This document shows, in pieces, positions 21,506 to 33,537 of a stretch of 64,000 bases of DNA. How positions within the stretch are numbered: the first letter of the stretch is position 1; each line of letters opens with the position of its first letter. The notes beneath the pieces are model-generated. The model was not told the origin of the DNA. It ran no database searches and saw nothing but the letters and a program-made list of their open reading frames with translations. Origin of the DNA: Theocolax elegans (Eukaryota > Arthropoda > Insecta > Hymenoptera > Cerocephalidae); assembly GCA_026168455.1 (NCBI GenBank), contig CM047426.1, positions 50,947,229 to 51,011,228 on the forward strand, read 5' to 3'. Position numbers and translations under genes: made by a program.

Positions 21506-23682
21506 CCCCGTTGAAAAAGTTCCTATTGATTCAGTATTGATTCTGTGATGAAATCATTATGAAATTAATAAATAATAGCTACTGATATTGATCAAAATTA
21601 ATACTGACTCAGTAGTAAGTTCTCACCAAAACGCAAAACTGATTTCTTACTGAATTATTACAAAATCAGTAATGAATCAATGTTGTATCATTATGGAATC
21701 AGTACTGTATCAGTTTTGAAATTATTTAATTGAAAAAGGGCAATGTTCCCTTAAAAATTCAGTATTCAATTAATTCAGAATCAGTGTCAAATCAATACCC
21801 TGTTTAAAAAATTCACACTGATTCAGTACTGATTTCTCTAAAAAATAAATAAAATAAATTTTTTTAGATAATTCTCTAAAAAAAATTAGGTAAAAACAAA
21901 TAAAATTGTCAAAAAAACATAAAATAAATAAAAAAAAGTATTACACATTTTTCTGTTTATGTTAGTTATTCACCCATCCACTTATTAACCGCGGTCAATG
22001 CCGCTTAACTTTCATTATCTATCATTTCTCAGTCTATTCGCAATGCTACATTCACAAACAGTTACAAAGATAATAAAAACATATTTGTAGATATTTCAAA
22101 AAACCCAATTAGAATTTATTTTAATGGTATTAATTTATAGGAATAAACATATATTTAAAAATATGGACAATTTCATTCAAGTTAAAATTTTAATGTACAT
22201 ATCGGTACCATATTAGAAGAACAAATATATTGCAGCAATTTCATATTAATTGTAACTAGGCTTTTTGAAACGTCTACAAATATGTTTTCATTACCTTATT
22301 GTAACTGTTGTGAATGTAGCAGATAGAAGATAGTAAATCATGCAATAGAAAATACTAAAATCAGTATGGAAGTTAATATTCATTCATTTGTACGATATTA
22401 ATTTCTCCATAATGTATTAAAACGTAAATATCTCTATTTTATTGGTTTAAACTAAAATACAAAAAATAATTTTAAACCAATAAAAAAGAGATATTTACGT
22501 TTTTATTACATATGGAGAAATTAAAATGCACAAACGAGTATTATTATTAATATTATATTGTTTATTTATTGATGTAAGATACGCCAGGGCTAACAATTAT
22601 GAAATAAATTTTGTGTAACACTTTTTGAGTAAATGTACAGCTAAATTTTTCAGCAGAAAACTTGATGATTTCATTTTGATTTCAGTATTTTCTGTTGCAG
22701 TAAGTTTGAATAAAGTAAGATAAGAATTGCTAAAGTGTAATCGAAATTGCATCATACTTTCGAATTTTTACACCTTTGTAGAAGGTCTTTTAGATATTTA
22801 ACAATTGGATTAATGAAATATATGTACTTGAAATGTTAAATAATATAACCTTAAAGAGATGTTATTATTACTTCCATACTGATTTTAGTATTTTCTATTG
22901 CATGATTTACTATCTTCTATCTGCTACATTCACAAACAGTTACAATAAGATAATGAAAACATATTTATAAAAAGCCTAGTTACAATTAATATGAAATTGC
23001 TGCAATATATTACTAAATATATATTTGTTTAAAAATATATTTATTCCATTAAAATTAATACCATTAAAATAATTTTTAACTGGGCTTTTTGAAATGTCTA
23101 CAAATATGTTTTTATTATCTTTGTAACTGTTTGTGAATGTAGCATTGAGAATAGACTGAGAAATGATAGATAATGAAAGTTAAGCGGCATTGACCGCGGT
23201 TGATAAGTGGATGGGTGGATAACTAACATAAACAGAAAAATGTGTAATACTTTTTTTTATTTATTTTATGTTTTTTTGACAATTTTATTTGTTTTTACCT
23301 AATTTTTTTTAGAGAATTATCTAAAAAAATTTATTTTATTTATTTTTTAGAGAAATCAGTACTGAATCAGTGTGAATGTTTTAAACAGGGTATTGATTTG
23401 ACACTGATTCTGAATTAATTGAATACTGAATTTTTAAGGGAACATTGCCCTTTTTCAATTAAATAATTTCAAAACTGATACAGTACTGATTCCATAATGA
23501 TACAACATTGATTCATTACTGATTTTGTAATAATTCAGTAAGAAATCAGTTTTGCGTTTTGGTGAGAACTTACTACTGAGTCAGTATTAATTTTGATCAA
23601 TATCAGTAGCTATTATTTATTAATTTCATAATGATTTCATCACAGAATCAATACTGAATCAATAGGAACTTTTTCAACGGGG
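21506..23682. mobile_element. Foldback element with TA target duplication
   Basis: It begins CCCCGTTGAAAAAGTTCC and ends with the reverse complement, flanked by TA on both sides (21504-21505 and 23683-23684). Arms of about 850 bp (21506 to about 22370 and about 22865 to 23682) pair throughout. The outer 330 bases of each arm are full of TCAGTA/TACTGA. The centre holds a nested inverted repeat (about 22420-22505: CGTAAATATCTCTATTTT...AAAAAGAGATATTTACG). No transposase is visible; TA duplication suggests mobilisation by a Tc1/mariner-like source. Confidence 0.75.
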
Positions 23683-24056
23683 TATATAAGGACGGAGAAA
23701 ATGCCGTCTCGAGGTTGATTCATCCCTTGTCCATTGGCAGGGACGATCGCCACTTTTTAGTTGTCTCCCGTAGGAACAACATATAATTTTTTTTTATTAC
23801 CGAATGTCTCTCGATTTTTCTCTCGAACGCTTTTTCTTTTGATAGAAATTTCTTTTCTTTCAAAGTTTTTATACATTTACTTTAGTTGTCACTTATCATT
23901 TTATTGTAACGATTATTGTTATTTTACTCGAACAAAAAACGCGTGTAAAGCCGTTGTGAGCTGCGTTTTGGAGAATTGTAAGTAACACGTCAATTATAAT
24001 AATTTTACTAACACTTTAGTATTTTTCTATATTTTTCTTATTGTACCCGAACTATA
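23683..24056 (+). promoter_or_regulatory. TATA-like promoter segment before hairpin array 1
   Basis: TATATAAGGACGG (23683-23695) looks like a core promoter and overlaps the TA used by the foldback insertion. The following sequence is T-rich without coding. A degenerate relative of the array hairpins (TTGTGAGCT followed by GC, 23954-23964) lies within. This could be an LTR R/U5 region. Confidence 0.35.
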
Positions 24057-24904
24057 GAGAAATTGAAGCTTTAGTTCTGCTTTATTTCTCCATATCCAAA
24101 TTCCTTTTATAAAATAATTCGCTGTAGATCTGCGAATTATTTCTATCCTTTGTTTAAGCACCGTCAATAATAGAAAACGCTGTAGATTTGCATTTTCTAT
24201 TCGCCGCTGCTTATACGTGTCAAACACTGCGCATTTGACACTTCATTCTTTTTCTCTCTCACTCCCATTGCTTTAAGTTACAGCTTTTTCCTCGTGTTCG
24301 TAAGCATCACGTGTAAAGCAGAGCAGACGCCCCTCCTGGCGTCCCCTCTCTCTCCAGACGCGTGCCTACTGCTTGCATTGGGGAAAACCCATGCGCTGAG
24401 TACTAGCCCTTCCTGGCATACTCTCTCCCTCCCTCTCTCTCTCTCTCTCTCTCTCACTTTAATAACGTACTTACGCTGTGGATCTGCGTGTATGTTTTGG
24501 TAGCGAGTAGAAAACTTTGTAGCCTTGTAATCGTGTACATTCCATACCGACATACAGATATACATATCATTTCCTACCTTTATGGTAAATAGAAGAAGCT
24601 TTAGATCTGCTTTAACTATTTACTATAACTCCAAAAATAAATTAATTTCGCTTTAGTTCTGCGAAATTAATCATTATATTAAACTCTCCATCCTTTATTT
24701 CCATTGTCTCACCGTCGATAATAGAGAACGCTGTAGATCTGCATTTTCTATTATTTGTCGGCTAAGACGCATTAAACACGCTTTAGATCTGCGTGTTTAC
24801 CCTTCCCTTTTCCTTGGCACTAGTAGAAGACGCTGCAGACCTGCATTTTCTGCTAACTGTCAAAATCCCACGTCTCGAATACGCTTTAGCTCTGCGTTTT
24901 CGAG
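24057..24904 (+). ncRNA. Hairpin array 1: ten hairpins sharing one 9-nt loop
   Basis: Loops (all closed by GC...GC) lie at 24070 TTTAGTTCT, 24123 TGTAGATCT, 24181 TGTAGATTT, 24477 TGTGGATCT, 24600 TTTAGATCT, 24652 TTTAGTTCT, 24732 TGTAGATCT, 24782 TTTAGATCT, 24834 TGCAGACCT and 24885 TTTAGCTCT. Stems differ completely but pair: AAATAATTCGC with GCGAATTATTT (24112-24142), ATTAATTTCGC with GCGAAATTAAT (24641-24671), TAAACACGC with GCGTGTTTA (24773-24799), AGTAGAAGACGC with GCATTTTCTGCT (24822-24854). A further hairpin (24217-24241) has a 9-nt loop with another sequence. A (TC)n tract interrupts at 24421-24455. The frame is full of stops, so it is not coding. Constant loop with varying paired stem implies selection on RNA structure or repeated copying of a structured unit. 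Function unknown. Confidence 0.75.
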
Positions 24905-24929
24905 CGTTGCGAGCCTTTTCATATACATA

Positions 24930-25002
24930 TATATCATACGCACACACACACACACATATATATATACTAGGGGGGCTTCGCCCCCCTGCGCGCTTCGCGC
25001 GC
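24930..25002 (+). repeat. Microsatellite and two GC-rich TTC-triloop hairpins
   Basis: (AC)n and (AT)n tracts run to about 24966. Then GGGGGGC-TTC-GCCCCCC (24970-24986) and GCGCGC-TTC-GCGCGC (24988-25002) form two adjacent, very stable hairpins in otherwise AT-rich DNA. This may be the end of a mobile element. Confidence 0.6.
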
Positions 25003-25089
25003 CAACCCACTATTTTTAATTTCGAAAAAGGTTTTTCGTAATTAATTTATTTAAATTAATGTTTTAAATTGTATTATTTTTTCACTACC

Positions 25090-28000
25090 ATGGACACCTT
25101 AAAAATTAAACAGATTCACACAACACCTTGGAGGTATTGCTATAGTTATTATAATATATAAATAAAAGTTTACCAAAATTTAGTGTAATGAAATCAGAAT
25201 AAAAGTAATTACAAAAATAGAGACATATTAAATGTTAACTGTAAATTTTAAACTATATGAATTCTTATAAAGCTTAAATTTATATTTTAATAATTATAAA
25301 TGTTAATGAAAAATTAACTTACCAAAAATAGTAAAGTACATATACTTACTAAATTGTAGTATTTTAGTTAACAATTTATTAAAATTTTGGATTATATTAA
25401 ACGGTTATAAATAGAACTTCACCTCCTAAAATTAATTTATTTAATGACGAACGATCATCGCCAGAAATTCTATGTCATTAACATTATGTACTTTTAGAGT
25501 AATAAAACTTTCTTCTTTAATAAATAAATTTTTGTATTAATTTTAAAGAACTATTTAAAACAAATTAGCGGCATATAAATAAAAACCTGTTTCTTCCATT
25601 ATTCCCGTGATTCGTAATTTGCACCTTCCTTCAAAATTTGCGTTTTAATCCATAATTATATCCAATTTATTTTTACTATGCAGAGCCCAAATATTTATTT
25701 TGATTATTATAAACAAATTCATTTCGTAAATATCCTTCTATTTCTAATAAATACATACTTGTTTATTTAAAATATTGTGTTATATAAATATAAATTATCT
25801 ACACACTTATATATCCATACAATTTTGAAATATTAAATTAAACAATATTTAAATTAAATGCTCCTAAATTAATAGTTTTTGAAATTTATTCAAATGTAAT
25901 TCGTATTTCATACTGCCACTGTTAAAATTTGAATTTGCTTTTGCCTATACTGTTTATAATAGAATTATCTTAAAAATGCAATAATTAATATATTTAATTT
26001 TTAACCCATTGTATATATCATATGGATATTTGGAAAAGTGTATGTTATACTTGATTAATATTTATTTAATCTTCAAATAATTTTGCATCTGTATTTAAAG
26101 CATTACATTGCATTTTAGATCCGTTATTATTGTTGGGTATACGTTTAAAAATTTTATGAGTTTTATCAAGAATGAGTAGACAAATACACATTCTTTCAAG
26201 TTATGTTCACAACTTTTGTTTGCGCACGGAAAAAATACGTATATTATGTATTCTTGAAAAAACAATTTTAAAATATATATATATTATATAAATATTACGC
26301 CGCACGCACACACACCCACATACATACATACATATATATACATATATATGGTTTATTTCACGTCAAGTGGTACAATGAAAATTTTAAATCACTCCAAAAT
26401 TTGAGAACAGGCTGGAAATATCGTCCAGAACATAGAAAAAAAATTTAAGTGTTAAAAATAACTTCCTTAAGAGTTATTCGACCATAAAAAGTGGAAATTT
26501 TTTAATTTGTTAGAAAAATTTCTATTTTTAAAGCCATTTATCTCAAAATCTGTTGATTTTTTTGAAAAAACATTACAAACAACTTTTGTTTAAATTAATC
26601 TTTAGAACTTATCTACCAAGGTTACATTTCTTAATTTTAAAATCTCGAAGAGATAGAACATCCGGACATATTGAATATCAAAAAAAGGCTACCACACCAT
26701 AATCGATTTTAATCTAACACCTCTCAAAAGTTCACATTTTTCGCGAGCTTTCGAATGGCTTGGGTTAGCTTATTGGCCAAGACCGCTGTTGTAAGTTATG
26801 CCTCATAAACCTCATAAAATCACTGATTTTCACGTATTTTAGGACATAACTTACACCAAAGGTGTAATGTATATATAATATATATATGGGGTATTCCACG
26901 TGAAGTGGTCCGATCAAAATTTTAAAATGCACCAAATTTTGAGTACACTTTGCCAATTTTTTTACAGAATACAGAAAAAAATTTTAGGTACTGGAATTTA
27001 TTAGCTCAAAAGTTATTATAACCTCTTCCATAATTATATCCAATACATTTTTACTATGCAGAGCCCAAATATTTATTTTGATTATTATAAACAAATTCAT
27101 TTCTTAAATATCCTTCTGTTTCTAATAAATACATACTTGTTTATTTAAAATATTGTGTTATATAAATATAAATTATCTACACACTTATATATCCATACAA
27201 TTTTGAAATATTAATTTAAAAAATATTTAAATTAAATGCTCCTAAATTAATAGTTTTTGAAAATCTATTCTGTTAAAATTTGAATTTTCTTTTGCCTATA
27301 CTGTTTATAATAGAATTATCTTAAAAATGCAATAATTAATATATTTAATTTTTAACCCATTGTATATATCATATGGATATTTGGAAAAGTGTATGTTATA
27401 CTTGATTAATATTTATTTAATCTTCAAATAATTTTGCATCTGTATTTAAAGCAATACATTGCATTTTAGATCCGTTATTATTATTGGGTATACGTTTAAA
27501 AATTTTATGAGTTTTATCAAGAATGAGTAGACAAATACACATTCTTTCAAGTTATGTTCACAACTTTTTTTTGCCGCACGGAAAAAATACGTATATTATG
27601 TATTCTTGAAAAAACAATTTTAAAATATATATATATTATATAAATATTACGCCGCACGCACACACACCCACATACATACATACATATATATACATATATA
27701 TGGTTTATTTCACGTCAAGTGGTACAATGAAAATTTTAAATCACTCCAAAATTTGAGAACAGGCTGGAAATATCGTCCAGAACATAGAAAAAAAATTTAA
27801 GTGTTAAAAATAACTTCCTTAAGAGTTATTCGACCATAAAAAGTGGAAATTTTTAATTTGTTAGAAAAATTTCTATTTTTAAAGCCATTTATCTCAAAAT
27901 CTGTTGATTTTTTTGAAAAAAACATTACAAACAACTTTTGTTTAAATTAATCTTTAGAACTTATCTACCAAGGTTACATTTCTTAATTTTAAAATCTCGA

Positions 28001-30840
28001 AGAGATAGAACATCCGGACATATTGAATATCAAAAAAGGCTACCACACCATAATCGATTTTAATCTAACACCTCTCAAAAGTTCACATTTTTCGCGAGCT
28101 TTCGAATGGCTTGGGTTAGCTTATTGGCCAAGACCGCTGTTGTAAGTTATGCCTCATAAACCTCATAAAATCACTGATTTTCACGTATTTTAGGACATAA
28201 CTTACACCAAAGGTGTAATGTATATATAATATATATATGGGGTATTCCACGTGAAGTGGTCCGATCAAAATTTTAAAATGCACCAAATTTTGAGTACACT
28301 TTGCCAATTTTTTTACAGAATACAGAAAAAAATTTTTAGGTACTGGAATTTATTAGCTCAAAAGTTATTATAACCTCTTCCATAATTATATCCAATACAT
28401 TTTTACTATGCAGAGCCCAAATATTTATTTTGATTATTATAAACAAATTCATTTCTTAAATATCCTTCTGTTTCTAATAAATACATACTTGTTTATTTAA
28501 AATATTGTGTTATATAAATATAAATTATCTACACACTTATATATCCATACAATTTTGAAATATTAATTTAAAAAATATTTAAATTAAATGCTCCTAAATT
28601 AATAGTTTTTGAAAATCTATTCTGTTAAAATTTGAATTTTCTTTTGCCTATACTGTTTATAATAGAATTATCTTAAAAATGCAATAATTAATATATTTAA
28701 TTTTTAACCCATTGTATATATCATATGGATATTTGGAAAAGTGTATGTTATACTTGATTAATATTTATTTAATCTTCAAATAATTTTGCATCTGTATTTA
28801 AAGCAATACATTGCATTTTAGATCCGTTATTATTATTGGGTATACGTTTAAAAATTTTATGAGTTTTATCAAGAATGAGTAGACAAATACACATTCTTTC
28901 AAGTTATGTTCACAACTTTTTTTTTCCGCACGGAAAAAATACGTATATTATGTATTCTTGAAAAAACAATTTTAAAATATATATATATTATATAAATATT
29001 ACGCCGCACGCACACACACCCACATACATACATACATATATATACATATATATGGTTTATTTCACGTCAAGTGGTACAATGAAAATTTTAAATCACTCCA
29101 AAATTTGAGAACAGGCTGGAAATATCGTCCAGAACATAGAAAAAAAATATAAGTGTTAAAAATAATTTCCTTAAGAGTTATTCGACCATAAAAAGTGGAA
29201 ATTTTTTAATTTTTATAAAAATTTCTATTTTTAAAGCCATTTATCTCAAAATCTGTTGATTTTTTTGAAAAAACATTACAAACAACTTTTGTTTAAATTA
29301 ATCTTTAGAACTTATCTACCATGGTTACATTTCTTAATTTTAAAATCTCGAAGAGATAGAACACCCGGACAAAAAATTCACAAAAATTAACATGGTATTT
29401 CCCATTTAAATTTTTTAAAAAATTTGGTGTTTCTTTGAATTATCCTAACTTTTTACAGAATTGAAGGCCATAAAAATGCTACAGACCATTTGAAATGTAT
29501 TGCTCCAAACTTTTTATTAGACTTTTGGATAAAAAAATCAATTGTGGCGCACTTACACTTTTTTTAAGTTGATAGTTTAAGTAATATTGACCTTGAGATT
29601 AGAAATTCTATTCCAGAAGAATAAATTCTACACATAATTAGCAACGAATGTTACATATAATGTTGTATAGTAAAAGTTGATAGATTTTGGGTTAAATAGC
29701 GATGACCCCAGTTGGTGCTGAAAAAAACTGGAAAAAGTTCACTTTTTGAGGTTAGAATAACTTTTGAGCTAATAAATACCAGTACCTAAAAATTTTTTTC
29801 TGTATTATGAAAAACATTTGCAATGTGTACCCAAAATTTGGTGCATTTTAAAATTTTGATCGGACCACTTCACGTGGAATACCCCATATGTATGGTAATG
29901 AACAATTAACTTACCAAAAATAGTAAAGTGCATATACTTAAATGTAGTATTTAGTAAAAACCTATTAAAATTTTAGATTATTTTAAACGGATCTAAATAG
30001 AACTTTACCTCCTAAAATTAATTTATTTAAGTCATCGCCAAGAGTTCTATATGTCATTAATATTTTGTACTTTTAGAGTAATAAAACTTTCTTCTTAATT
30101 AAATTAATTTTTGTATTAGTTTTAAAGAATTATTTATAATATTTTAGCGGTATATAAATAAAAACCTGTTTCTTCCATTTCTCCCGTAATTCGTAATTTG
30201 CACCCTCTTTCAAAATTTGCGTTTTAATCCATAATTATATCCAATTTATTTTTCCCTTTAGTAACAGAGCCCATATATTTATTTTAATTATTATAAACAA
30301 AGGCATTCCTTAAATAACCTTTTGTTTCTAATAAATACATACTAGTGTATTTAGAATATTGTTTTATATAAATATACGTAATCTACTTACTTATATATCC
30401 ATACAATTTTTAAATTTGATTTGAATAATATTTAAATTAAATACTACTAAAATAATAATTTTCGAAAAACTTTTGAAATGTAATTCGTATTTTATATTGC
30501 CATTGTTAAAATTTGAATTTTCTTTTGCCATTACTGTTTATAATAGAATTATCATAGAAATGCAATAATTAATGTATTTAATTTTCAATTTATTGTATAT
30601 TTCACATATAGATATTTGGAAAAGTGTATGTTATACTTGATTAATATTTATTTTATCTTCGAAAAATTGTGCATTTTTTTAAAAACATTACATTAAATTT
30701 TAGGTCCGTTTTTATTTTATGAGTTTTATCAGGAATAAGTAAACTAATACACATTCTTTCAAGTTATATTCACAACTTTTTTTTGCGCACGGAAAAAATA
30801 CATATATTATTTATTCTTGAAAATACAAATAACACGTACA
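25090..30840 (+). repeat. Tandem array of repeat units of about 1.35 kb
   Basis: The segment CCATAATTATATCCAAT recurs at 25650, 27028, 28380 and 30229. The unit at 27028-28379 is 1352 bp and near-identical to what follows it up to about 29360; the first copy (25650-27027) is slightly more diverged. Flanks 25310-26290 and 29895-30820 are a longer, older direct repeat. Each unit ends in an AC-rich tract (CGCACGCACACACACCC). A 63-residue frame at minus 26765-26956 and 28116-28307 is identical in two units only because the DNA is duplicated. No genes are supported. Confidence 0.75.
29050..29886. mobile_element. MITE-like element with CACGT-containing terminal inverted repeats
   Basis: The left end GGTTTATTTCACGTCAAGTGG-like (written here as GGTTTATTTCACGTC) is matched in inverse by ...CACGTGGAATACC at 29870-29886, and the following bases (AAAATTTTAAA) also pair. 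Pieces of both ends recur in direct orientation inside the other tandem units (26350, 26888, 27700, 28239), showing rearranged copies. No transposase. Superfamily not assigned. Confidence 0.5.
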
Positions 30841-30841
30841 C

Positions 30842-30871
30842 ACTCACACGTACACACACACACGCACACGC

Positions 30872-30921
<50 letters not shown>
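30842..30921 (+). repeat. (AC)n microsatellite, 5' flank of the R1-clade LINE
   Basis: An (AC)n tract that equals the AC-rich segment at the end of the neighbouring repeat units. The LINE begins directly after it. Confidence 0.85.
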
Positions 30922-30923
<2 letters not shown>

Positions 30924-31070
30924 GTGCCGGGTTTGCTGGTCCCGCATCGTGACGCCTCCCCAGGTGGTGGATAGGGGAATGCTTTCCAGATATGGATGGT
31001 ACCGAAAAAATCAAATATTCGGGGCGAACCAAAACCAGATAGGGGAAGGCACCCCGAAATAAAACCAAGT

Positions 31071-32481
31071 ATGGATAGTGAGCTGAAAACAACACTACCC
31101 CAAGCGGGCATGGCAATCCTGTCAAATCCCGCCACTGATTCCGATCGGGTGAAAGCCCCGGTGGTCAGTGCTGGTCCCAAGGATTTTGGGGGGGACCAAA
31201 CTCACACCGTCAAAATGGTAAATGCTGCGGAGGTTGGTCACTCGGCCTCTGTAGCATCTAATGCTACGTGTGACCTGCCCTCGACTGGGATCTCGAGTGA
31301 CGCTGACAGAGCTTTTCTCCGTCTGCGTGAGAAGGTAGATACCCTGGTGGAGTTTGTTCTTAATAAGAACAACATCCACAAAGAGCTGAAGAGTATGGCG
31401 AGAGCAACCAGCAGAGCTCTCAATGAATACGCGCGGGTGAACAGTGCTGTGTGTTCGACAGCGCCGAAAATTAAAATGGCGGATGCGCGTAGGGATGGAA
31501 CGTGCCAAACGTCGCCCATCTTCCGCGCTGAAGAGCGTCAAAAGAGGCCGGTGGAAAGTGAAAAGCCCTCGCCACCTCAGCAACCCCCGGAGAAATGGAA
31601 GAAGGGCTCGAAGCAGCCCAATAACAAAAATGGGCCAGCAGATGCTTCGCCATCCGTTCCTAAGACGAGTGGGAACCAGTCAAAAGTCCTTGACTGGGTC
31701 ACAGTAGTGAAGAAGGGCAAGAAGAAAAAGAAGATGAAGAACAGCCAGCCGAAGCAGCATGAACAGCAGAAACGTGCCAGCAAACCGGCCAAAGGCACGG
31801 CAGAGCCTAAGACCGGAGTAAGACCCCCACGCCCAGATGCCATCAAGATCAAGACACCTAGCGGGGGCTCTTCCTACGCTGACATTCTCCGGAAGGTCAA
31901 GGCTGCACCGGAGCTAAAGGCACTAGGAGAACGGGTCACGCGTATCAGGCGCACCAGGGCTGGAGAGCTCCTCCTCGAACTGGGGCGACCCGGAACGGAA
32001 ACGGCGGAGCTGAGGACAGTGGTCTCGTCCACACTGAGTGGGTCAGCAGAGGTCCAGCTGCTGACTCACAAAGTGTCCATCACCATCAGGGACATGGACG
32101 AGTCCACGACAACAACGGAGGTGGCCGCAGTGATTGCGGCAAAGATCGGGCCAAATGTGGTATCCCCGGATAATATTAAAACCAGGGGATCCTACAGTGG
32201 CACCCTAGCTGCGACCATCCAGCTTCCGGCAGTAGCAGCCAAAAAACTGCTGCAAGACGGGAAGCTCCGGATCGGATGGGTCAATTGCAGAGTTCGACTG
32301 CGAGAGGTATCCTCGCGCTGCTACTGATGCCACGAATCGGGACACATCGCGAGGGAGTGCAAGAGCGCAGTCGACCGGTCAGCGCAATGCTATCGGTGCG
32401 GCCAAGAGGGCCACAAAGCAGTGGACTGCGAGGCCAAAGCCAAGACCTCGCATGAGGAAGGAGCACACATCAAAAATGATT
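31071..32481 (+). pseudogene. LINE ORF1 (Gag-like RNA-binding protein) with premature stop
   Basis: Open upstream to 30996, but MDSELKTT at 31071 is the better start. The N-terminal half is disordered and lysine/proline-rich (KKGKKKKKMK). The C-terminal third (about residues 290-410) is the conserved central region of R1-type Gag proteins. A TGA at 32325-32327 interrupts the first zinc knuckle; the same frame continues CHESGHIAREC and CYRCGQEGHKAVDC, ending at TAA 32479-32481. CGA to TGA decay would explain the stop. The protein binds element RNA and guides it to the target (family knowledge). Confidence 0.8.
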
Positions 32482-33537
32482 AAGGTGCTCCAAATAAACC
32501 TCAATCACTGTGCGGTGGCCCAGGACCTGCTGTCCCAGCTGGTCAGAGAGGAGAGAGCGGACGTAGCGATCATCAGCGAGGAGTTCCGGGATCTCGAGAA
32601 GTCGAACTGGGTAAGGGATGCCACGGGCAAGGCGGCCATCTGGGTATGTGGAAATATACACATCTCCAGGAAGATGGTCGCCCCCCTTCCCAGCTTCACC
32701 TGGGTGGAGGTGGCGGGGGTACGCATGTACAGCTGCTACTTCCCGCCCAGCGATTCCACCGAGGACTTTGCGAGATCTCTGGATGCAGTCGTCACCAGTG
32801 CTCGGTCCTCACGGCTACCGGTCGCAATCGGTGGGGACTTTAATGCTTGGGCGACGGACTGGGGCAGCGCCAAGACCAACGCGCGTGGTCGCGCACTTCT
32901 CGAGGCGTTCGCTCTACTGGGGCTGGAGATCGCTAACACAGGGACAACCCCGACTTTCACCAAAGCCGGCAAGTCGTCCATAGTCGACCTCACCTTCGTC
33001 GATCCAAGATTGATGGGGGGAGGGGGACTCGGCTGGAAAGTTAGCGATCGTTACACGGGTAGTGACCACCAAGCACTCGTGTACCAGCTCCAGCTGACCA
33101 GCGGGAGGACAAAGAGAGCAGGAAGAGGAGCAAGAGAGAGATGGGCACCAGCCACGTTTGATCGTGAGACGTTCCTCTGCTCCCTTGAGGGGGAAAAAGT
33201 GGAGGGAACCGCCGAAGAAAAAGCACGAGGCCTCACGAATGCCCTAACAGCGGCTTGCGATGCCTCTATGGCCGTGAAGTTTAACCCTCGCGGCCGTCCA
33301 CCGATAATCTGGTGGAGTGAGGACATCGCAGAAAAGAGACGTGAGTGCCTTCGTGCCAGAAGGCTGCACCAAAGAGCGAGGGGAACACCCGCGGTTCCAA
33401 GATCGTTCCGCAGAATACGAACAAAAACGGAGGGATCTCAAGGTGGCCATCAAGACTGGCCAAGAGAAGGTGTTGGCGGGAGCTCTGTGAGGAGGTGGAC
33501 ACACGACCCCGGGGCAGACCGTATAAAACGGTTATGA
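32476..33537 (+). pseudogene. LINE ORF2, endonuclease part
   Basis: The likely start is ATG 32476, overlapping the ORF1 stop; an in-frame ATG lies also at 32452. The apurinic-endonuclease fold is visible: INLNHC, IISEEF, GGDFNAWATDWGS (about residue 130) and SDHQAL near residue 205. It nicks the target DNA to prime reverse transcription. The frame changes near 33345, where the link to the RT domain begins, and ends at 33537. The endonuclease domain itself is uninterrupted. Confidence 0.85.

Noticed and set aside
24123..24131. TGTAGAT in loops read as a Pumilio-type UGUANAU site
   Set aside because: About half the loops begin TTTAG or have other variants that destroy the UGUA core, so Pumilio binding does not explain the family.
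24217..24241. Hairpin GTGTCAAA/TTTGACAC with 9-nt loop in array 1
   Set aside because: The loop CACTGCGCA lacks the family pattern; listed only as a neighbour and not counted among the ten.
26765..26956. Identical 63-codon minus-strand frames at 26765-26956 and 28116-28307
   Set aside because: They are identical because the DNA is a tandem duplicate; composition is that of AT-rich repeat and no domain is visible.
30783..31062. Frames reading through the (AC)n tract (Thr-His and Cys-Val repeats)
   Set aside because: Translation of a microsatellite.
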